A DNA stretch of 9,494 nt from Chloroflexota bacterium (GTDB taxonomy: Bacteria; Chloroflexota; Anaerolineae; J102). The position numbers and the translations under genes are program-made. The notes under the pieces were generated by a model that worked only from the letters and a program-made list of their open reading frames with translations, ran no database searches and was not told the DNA's origin. The stretch covers positions 1 to 9,494 of the forward strand of contig PIVW01000206.1 in NCBI GenBank assembly GCA_003353825.1, given 5' to 3'. Shown here piece after piece: positions 6,433 to 9,494 of this stretch (positions within the stretch are counted from its first letter, which is position 1; every line of letters begins with the position of its first letter).

Positions 6433-6798
6433 ATGATAGACATGACCTTTAACGATTATCAGGCGTTACCCTATACGATAGAAATCCATAGAGATGAAAC
6501 AGATGGTAACGTGGGGTGGGTCGCCAATGTCGCTGAATTGCCAGGCTGCCTCACGCAAGCGGATAGTTTCGAGGAATTAGAAGTGATGATCGTAGACGCA
6601 ATGAGAGCGTGGATTGAAACAGCGATTGAGGATGGACAGCCAGTTCCCGCGCCACGCCCTCTTAAGGATTACAGTGGTAAGTTTGTTGTTCGAGTGCCAA
6701 AATCATTGCACCAGCAATTGGCTGCGGCCGCTAGACGCGAAGGTGTCAGCTTAAATACATATGTAAACGTAGCCCTTGGCAGGTCCGTGGCTGCGTAG
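6433..6798 (+). CDS. hicB: HicB antitoxin with ribbon-helix-helix C-terminus
   Basis: This is a 121-residue antitoxin for HicA. The N-terminal partial RNase-H-like HicB domain spans about residues 12-72, with [20 protein letters not shown] (29-48) and [14 protein letters not shown] (55-68) as its hallmark. A proline-rich hinge (QPVPAPRP, 69-76) leads to a ribbon-helix-helix DNA-binding domain (84-117): a strand [10 protein letters not shown], then helices LAAAARREG and [10 protein letters not shown]. The HicB domain neutralises HicA, and the RHH domain is expected to repress the hicAB promoter. A strong AAGGAG at 6421-6426, six bases before the ATG, supports this start over the in-frame ATG three codons later. 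The frame is intact although hicA is frameshifted. ilvD begins 49 bp downstream, so readthrough from the hicAB promoter, and hence HicB repression, could affect ilvD. That link is inference. Confidence 0.93.
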   Translation: MIDMTFNDYQALPYTIEIHRDETDGNVGWVANVAELPGCLTQADSFEELEVMIVDAMRAWIETAIEDGQPVPAPRPLKDYSGKFVVRVPKSLHQQLAAAARREGVSLNTYVNVALGRSVAA

Positions 6799-6847
6799 AG
6801 TGCTCCACACTAATATCATTCTAAAAATATCAGAGGAAAAGTCAGCC

Positions 6848-8545
6848 ATGCCTACATCAACCAACGGCCACAAACCTATGCGTTCAGATATCATTAAAAA
6901 GGGTATCGAGCGCGCACCCCATCGTAGCTTATTGCGGGCGACAGGTGTCAAAGAAGAAGACTTCGAGAAACCCTTTATCGCCATTGCCAATAGCTATGTT
7001 GATATCATTCCGGGCCATGTCCATCTCGATAAATTCGGCGAGATCGTCAAGCAGGCAGTGCGTGATGCCGGGGGCGTCCCCTTTATTTTCAATACTATTG
7101 GCGTCGATGATGGCATTGCCATGGGGCATGCGGGCATGAAATACAGCCTGCCCAGCCGTGAGATCATCGCCGACTCGGTCGAAACCATGGTCAACGCCCA
7201 CCAGTTCGACGCCCTGGTCTGTATCCCTAATTGCGACAAGATCGTTCCTGGTATGATTATGGCAGCTATGCGTTGCAATATCCCCACCATCTTCGTTTCT
7301 GGCGGCCCCATGTATGCTGGTCAGACTGATGACGGCGCCACAGTCGATCTGATTTCGGTGTTCGAGGCTGTGGGTGCGGTAACGGCAGGCGCCATGAGCG
7401 AATCCCGTCTGTTGGAGATCGAACAAGTAGCCTGTCCGACATGTGGCAGTTGTTCGGGCATGTTCACTGCCAATAGCATGAACTGCCTGTGTGAGGCGCT
7501 TGGCATTGCCTTGCCTGGTAACGGCACCTTCATGGCGCTCAGCCCCGAGCGTGAAGCCCTGGCCCGGCAGGCGGCGAAGCAGATTATGAATCTACTCGAA
7601 GCAGATGTGAGGCCCTCGGATATCGTCACACTCGAGAGCCTGGACAATGCCTTGACCCTGGATGTGGCCATGGGGGGCAGTACCAATACCGTTTTGCACA
7701 CCTTAGCCATCGCCCATGAAGCCGGCATCGAATATCATATCGGCCGTATCGACGAGATCAGCCGTAGAACCCCCAACATCTGCAAGGTATCACCATCGAG
7801 CCACTACCATATCGAGGATGTACACAAAGCGGGTGGGATCAGCGCCATCCTCCACGAGTTAAGCAAAAAGCCCGGGGCACTGAATCTGGAGTGCCCGACA
7901 GTGACCGGCAGGACTTTAGGCGAAAACATAGCTGACGCCGCAACCAAGGACTCTCATTGCATTCGCCGTCTGGACAATGCCTATAGCGAGGAAGGTGGGC
8001 TCTCTATCCTCTTTGGTAATTTGGCTGAGGATGGCTGTGTTGTCAAGACCGCCGGTGTAAAGCCGGAGATGTTGTCTCATACAGGTCCGGCGCGTATTTA
8101 CGAAAGTCAGGATGAGGCGATGGATGGGATCATGGCCAATGAAGTGCAGGCCGGCGACGTTGTCGTTATCCGTTACGAAGGCCCCAAGGGTGGGCCTGGT
8201 ATGCAGGAAATGCTCTCGCCCACCAGTCTGATCATGGGGCAGGGCTTAGGCAACAGTGTCGCTCTCATCACCGATGGCCGCTTTAGTGGTGGAACGCGCG
8301 GCTCTTGTGTCGGCCATATTAGCCCCGAGGCCGCGGCAGGTGGCGCCATTGGCCTGATCGAGCCTGGTGACCTGATTACCGTTGACATCCCCAACTGTTC
8401 TATTCACCTACATGTGGGGTATGAAGAGCTGGCAGAGCGCCGCGAAAATTGGCAGCCATTGCAAAGGGAAGGCCTTCCCCGCTATCTTAGCAAATACGCC
8501 AAATTGGTCACCAGTGGTTCACAAGGGGCTGTATTGGATTGGTAG
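6848..8545 (+). CDS. ilvD: Dihydroxy-acid dehydratase (IlvD)
   Basis: IlvD dehydrates 2,3-dihydroxy-isovalerate and 2,3-dihydroxy-3-methylvalerate to the 2-oxo acid precursors of valine (and leucine) and isoleucine. It is a cytoplasmic Fe-S enzyme. The ATG at 6848 gives 565 residues, within the family range, and has GAGGAAAA at 6833-6840 at seven bases' spacing. An upstream in-frame start at 6776 lies inside hicB and adds 24 non-family residues, so I rejected it. Motifs seen are [20 protein letters not shown] (82-101; D88), [12 protein letters not shown] (125-136; C129, K131), [17 protein letters not shown] (196-212; C199), GGSTNTVLH (276-284) and [20 protein letters not shown] (475-494; S480). 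The N-terminal segment reads [11 protein letters not shown] (47-57), as in the E. coli class, without the PCN cysteine of the plant/mycobacterial [2Fe-2S] class. This favours an oxygen-sensitive [4Fe-4S]-type enzyme (inference). Expression may include readthrough from hicAB. Confidence 0.96.
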   Translation: MPTSTNGHKPMRSDIIKKGIERAPHRSLLRATGVKEEDFEKPFIAIANSYVDIIPGHVHLDKFGEIVKQAVRDAGGVPFIFNTIGVDDGIAMGHAGMKYSLPSREIIADSVETMVNAHQFDALVCIPNCDKIVPGMIMAAMRCNIPTIFVSGGPMYAGQTDDGATVDLISVFEAVGAVTAGAMSESRLLEIEQVACPTCGSCSGMFTANSMNCLCEALGIALPGNGTFMALSPEREALARQAAKQIMNLLEADVRPSDIVTLESLDNALTLDVAMGGSTNTVLHTLAIAHEAGIEYHIGRIDEISRRTPNICKVSPSSHYHIEDVHKAGGISAILHELSKKPGALNLECPTVTGRTLGENIADAATKDSHCIRRLDNAYSEEGGLSILFGNLAEDGCVVKTAGVKPEMLSHTGPARIYESQDEAMDGIMANEVQAGDVVVIRYEGPKGGPGMQEMLSPTSLIMGQGLGNSVALITDGRFSGGTRGSCVGHISPEAAAGGAIGLIEPGDLITVDIPNCSIHLHVGYEELAERRENWQPLQREGLPRYLSKYAKLVTSGSQGAVLDW

Positions 8546-8555
8546 AGTTTAGCGT

Positions 8556-8798
8556 ATGAAGTATCTGATAATCCAGCCTGCCTCGCCCAACTGTGCCGAG
8601 GCGGGCAGTGTTATCGCCGACCTGGATATCTACCTCAATGGTCTCTACCCGCCTGAACCAGACTACCTCGATTCTGCTCAGGGATTGTCACAACCACATG
8701 TTCACTTTTTGATCGCGTATGCTGGCGGTTCGGCAGCAGGATGCGGCGCTGTTAAGCTGTTCTTTTTGCGGGTGTTTTTCTCGATGAAACCCCGATAA
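8556..8798 (+). pseudogene. Truncated GNAT-family N-acetyltransferase
   Basis: The ATG 10 bp after ilvD opens an 80-residue frame. Its first ~67 residues resemble the N-terminus of single-domain GNAT acetyltransferases: ADLDIYLNGLYPPEPDYLDS (22-41), then QPHVHFLIAYAGGSAAGCGAVK (46-67), the usual strand pair ending in a VGCGAlR-like motif. Full-length relatives are about 150-165 residues. Here, directly after GAVK, the frame runs into LFFLRVFFSMKPR and stops (TAA, 8796-8798). The acetyl-CoA-binding motif A (R/Q-x-x-G-x-G/A) and the C-terminal half are missing, and I see them in no other frame downstream. This points to a deletion or recombination junction near 8750-8758, not a simple frameshift. 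The product is very unlikely to be active. Substrate unknown. Confidence 0.72.
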
Positions 8799-8914
8799 TT
8801 GGCGTTGTTTATACAGATAAACGGGCGAGACGACTTGTTCATAGCCCACCTAATAAATTCGGTGTCTGGCAGGGGAAATGTGTTGAAGCGCATTGGGCAA
8901 TGCAACCCGCTTGA
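8756..8914 (+). other. Open 52-codon stretch without a start, possible gene remnant
   Basis: In a different frame from the GNAT remnant, and starting right at the point where that gene loses similarity, 52 codons stay open: AVLFAGVFLDETPIIGVVYT at the start, ...FGVWQGKCVEAHWAMQPA at the end. The stretch is bounded by TAA at 8753-8755 and TGA at 8912-8914. The composition is protein-like, and GVFLDETPIIGVVYT faintly recalls a strand pair found in inositol-monophosphatase-like enzymes. There is no start codon or ribosome-binding site. It may be a fragment of another gene fused at a deletion junction, or chance. I do not recognise it with confidence. Confidence 0.25.
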
Positions 8915-8925
8915 GCGGGTTTCTT
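8904..8925 (+). terminator. Probable Rho-independent terminator after ilvD / GNAT remnant
   Basis: AACCCGC (8904-8910), loop TTGA (8911-8914) and GCGGGTT (8915-8921) form a perfect 7-bp, G+C-rich hairpin. It is followed by a short T-rich run (TTTCTT, 8920-8925). It lies downstream of ilvD and the GNAT remnant with no further gene before it, as expected for the end of the transcription unit. The U-tract is short and interrupted, so efficiency may be modest. Confidence 0.65.
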
Positions 8926-9123
8926 GTGACAGCCTATGAATTCGTTGGCACTGCCCGCAACTGCATCCTGAGTGGGGAAGCGTGCGGAAGAGTATGATAA
9001 CATACGAACTATTGTTGATATAAGTAAATAGTAAGGTGTGGATATATTTGGAGTGATAAGTTACAGAAAGCTTTATGAAAATGCGATATACTGGCGCCCA
9101 ATCAAGTGACCGCCACTTTAGGG

Positions 9124-9155
9124 CCACTGCACATTATCACCACTGCACATTATCG
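9124..9155 (+). repeat. Tandem duplication of a 16-bp unit
   Basis: CCACTGCACATTATCA (9124-9139) is followed directly by CCACTGCACATTATCG (9140-9155), identical at 15 of 16 positions. It is non-coding as far as can be seen. Two adjacent copies could be a recent slippage duplication or paired protein-binding sites. Confidence 0.85.
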
Positions 9156-9215
9156 CTATCACCAAACATTGTCGTTTACGGTGTAACGAGTAGGCAATAG
9201 GACTAGAATACGTTA

Positions 9216-9257
9216 GCACTGTCATCGGGCAGTGCGTCCAGATAACGTTCAACGTTA
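9216..9257 (+). promoter_or_regulatory. Two inverted repeats upstream of a ribosome-binding site (candidate operators)
   Basis: GCACTG (9216-9221) and CAGTGC (9230-9235) form a 6-bp inverted repeat around 8 bases. Immediately after it, TAACGTT-C-AACGTTA (9243-9257) is a perfect 7-bp palindrome around one base, ending at the AAGGAG at 9257-9262. The position between a possible -10 (TAGAAT, 9204-9209) and the ATG at 9271 suits repressor binding or a short RNA hairpin covering the ribosome-binding site. No regulator is identified. Confidence 0.4.
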
Positions 9258-9270
9258 AGGAGATTTTGCC

Positions 9271-9402
9271 ATGAAACGCTATTTGAAACGAAGAGGCGTC
9301 ACCTCACTCTGATCCTATATCAAAACTTTGACACTTTTCGGATTACTTTTGATATTACTGTTGCCCCATTCTGTTGCTTTAGCCTATATTTCGCACCTTT
9401 GA
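9271..9402 (+). pseudogene. Decayed secreted-protein N-terminus (signal peptide with internal stop)
   Basis: A good AAGGAG (9257-9262), eight bases before the ATG at 9271, opens MKRYLKRRGVTSL, a basic n-region. A TGA at 9310-9312 interrupts it. The same frame then continues as SYIKTLTLFGLLLILLLPHS and VALAYISHL to another TGA at 9400-9402. Ignoring the first stop, this is a textbook Sec signal peptide: basic start, hydrophobic core (about 20-31), and a V-A-L-A cleavage motif near residue 38. After the second stop, another frame reads TFEIRNLQLSFGALFASQQG to a TAA, so a frameshift near 9395 may add to the decay. The mature protein is not recognisable, and the window ends 92 bp later. The signal-peptide reading is clear, but what was exported is unknown. 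Confidence 0.5.
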
Positions 9403-9494
9403 AATCAGAAACTTACAGCTGTCATTTGGGGCATTATTCGCTTCACAACAGGGTGACTAATGCTTCAGATAGGCTGAGAACAAGTATTCGTCAG

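Larger units (their letters stand above)
8926..9270. other. Non-coding region, no gene recognised
   Basis: No frame on either strand reads as a protein I recognise. Long - strand openings here are low-complexity shadows. The stretch around 8990-9080 is A+T-rich. The rest carries a 16-bp tandem duplication and operator-like inverted repeats (listed separately) leading to a ribosome-binding site at 9257-9262. A TAGAAT at 9204-9209 could be a -10 box for the downstream remnant, but no good -35 accompanies it. Confidence 0.5.

Noticed and set aside
6776..6847. Upstream extension of ilvD starting inside hicB
   Set aside because: The added 24 residues are hicB sequence read in another frame with no family similarity. 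The ATG at 6848 has a good ribosome-binding site.
8702..9127. 141-codon - strand open frame over the GNAT remnant, terminator and A+T-rich region
   Set aside because: The translation has no domain-like pattern, spans a probable terminator and a decayed gene, and has no ribosome-binding site. Probably chance.
2151..9402. TGA read as Trp (alternative genetic code) to explain the DUF5615 and signal-peptide interruptions
   Set aside because: leuD, leuB and the DUF433 gene all end in TGA at normal family length, the HicA frame also ends in TGA at a normal position, and Trp is written TGG throughout. The standard code applies.
1..9494. CRISPR array, tRNA/rRNA genes, insertion sequence or prophage
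   Set aside because: No spaced repeat array, cloverleaf-like segment, transposase or phage protein was recognised. The only repeats are short tandem or inverted ones.

Overview
The window is about half G+C and looks like a bacterial chromosome. Its core is a branched-chain amino acid biosynthesis neighbourhood, with all metabolic genes on the + strand: leuD, leuB, cimA and ilvD. LeuB carries the Thermus-like YIDAMAMHL variant. Together with the CimA type and the DUF433/DUF5615 and HicAB modules, this would suit a Chloroflexota-like or related deep-branching bacterium. That placement is inference, not proof. TGA ends several intact genes here (leuD, leuB, the DUF433 gene), so the standard bacterial code applies.

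Layout: 1-206 is a leader with no recognisable gene. leuD (207-791) and leuB (848-1957) follow, separated by a threefold heptamer repeat. On the - strand, convergent with leuB and divergent from cimA, sits a DUF433 antitoxin / DUF5615 toxin pair (2686 down to 1923). Its toxin is interrupted by TGA at a position that should be Trp. cimA (2770-4335), a YbaK-family tRNA deacylase gene (4358-4840) and an alkaline-phosphatase-superfamily phosphodiesterase gene (4854-6110) are tightly spaced and probably cotranscribed. A hicAB toxin-antitoxin module (6156-6798) has its own promoter and a frameshifted hicA. ilvD (6848-8545) follows, then a truncated GNAT acetyltransferase, a probable terminator near 8904-8925, and about 570 bp of non-coding and decayed sequence. 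That last stretch holds small repeats, a palindrome and the remnant of a secreted-protein N-terminus.

How the genes work together: CimA condenses pyruvate with acetyl-CoA to citramalate. LeuCD (only LeuD is in the window) isomerises it, and LeuB oxidises it to 2-oxobutanoate, the isoleucine precursor. The same LeuCD/LeuB enzymes serve leucine synthesis. IlvD then makes the 2-oxo acids for valine and isoleucine. The layout therefore suggests a threonine-independent isoleucine route.

The most notable pattern is that two unrelated toxin-antitoxin modules lie at the junctions of this housekeeping cluster, and in both the toxin reading frame carries a lesion while the antitoxin is intact. I saw no clear new system beyond that.
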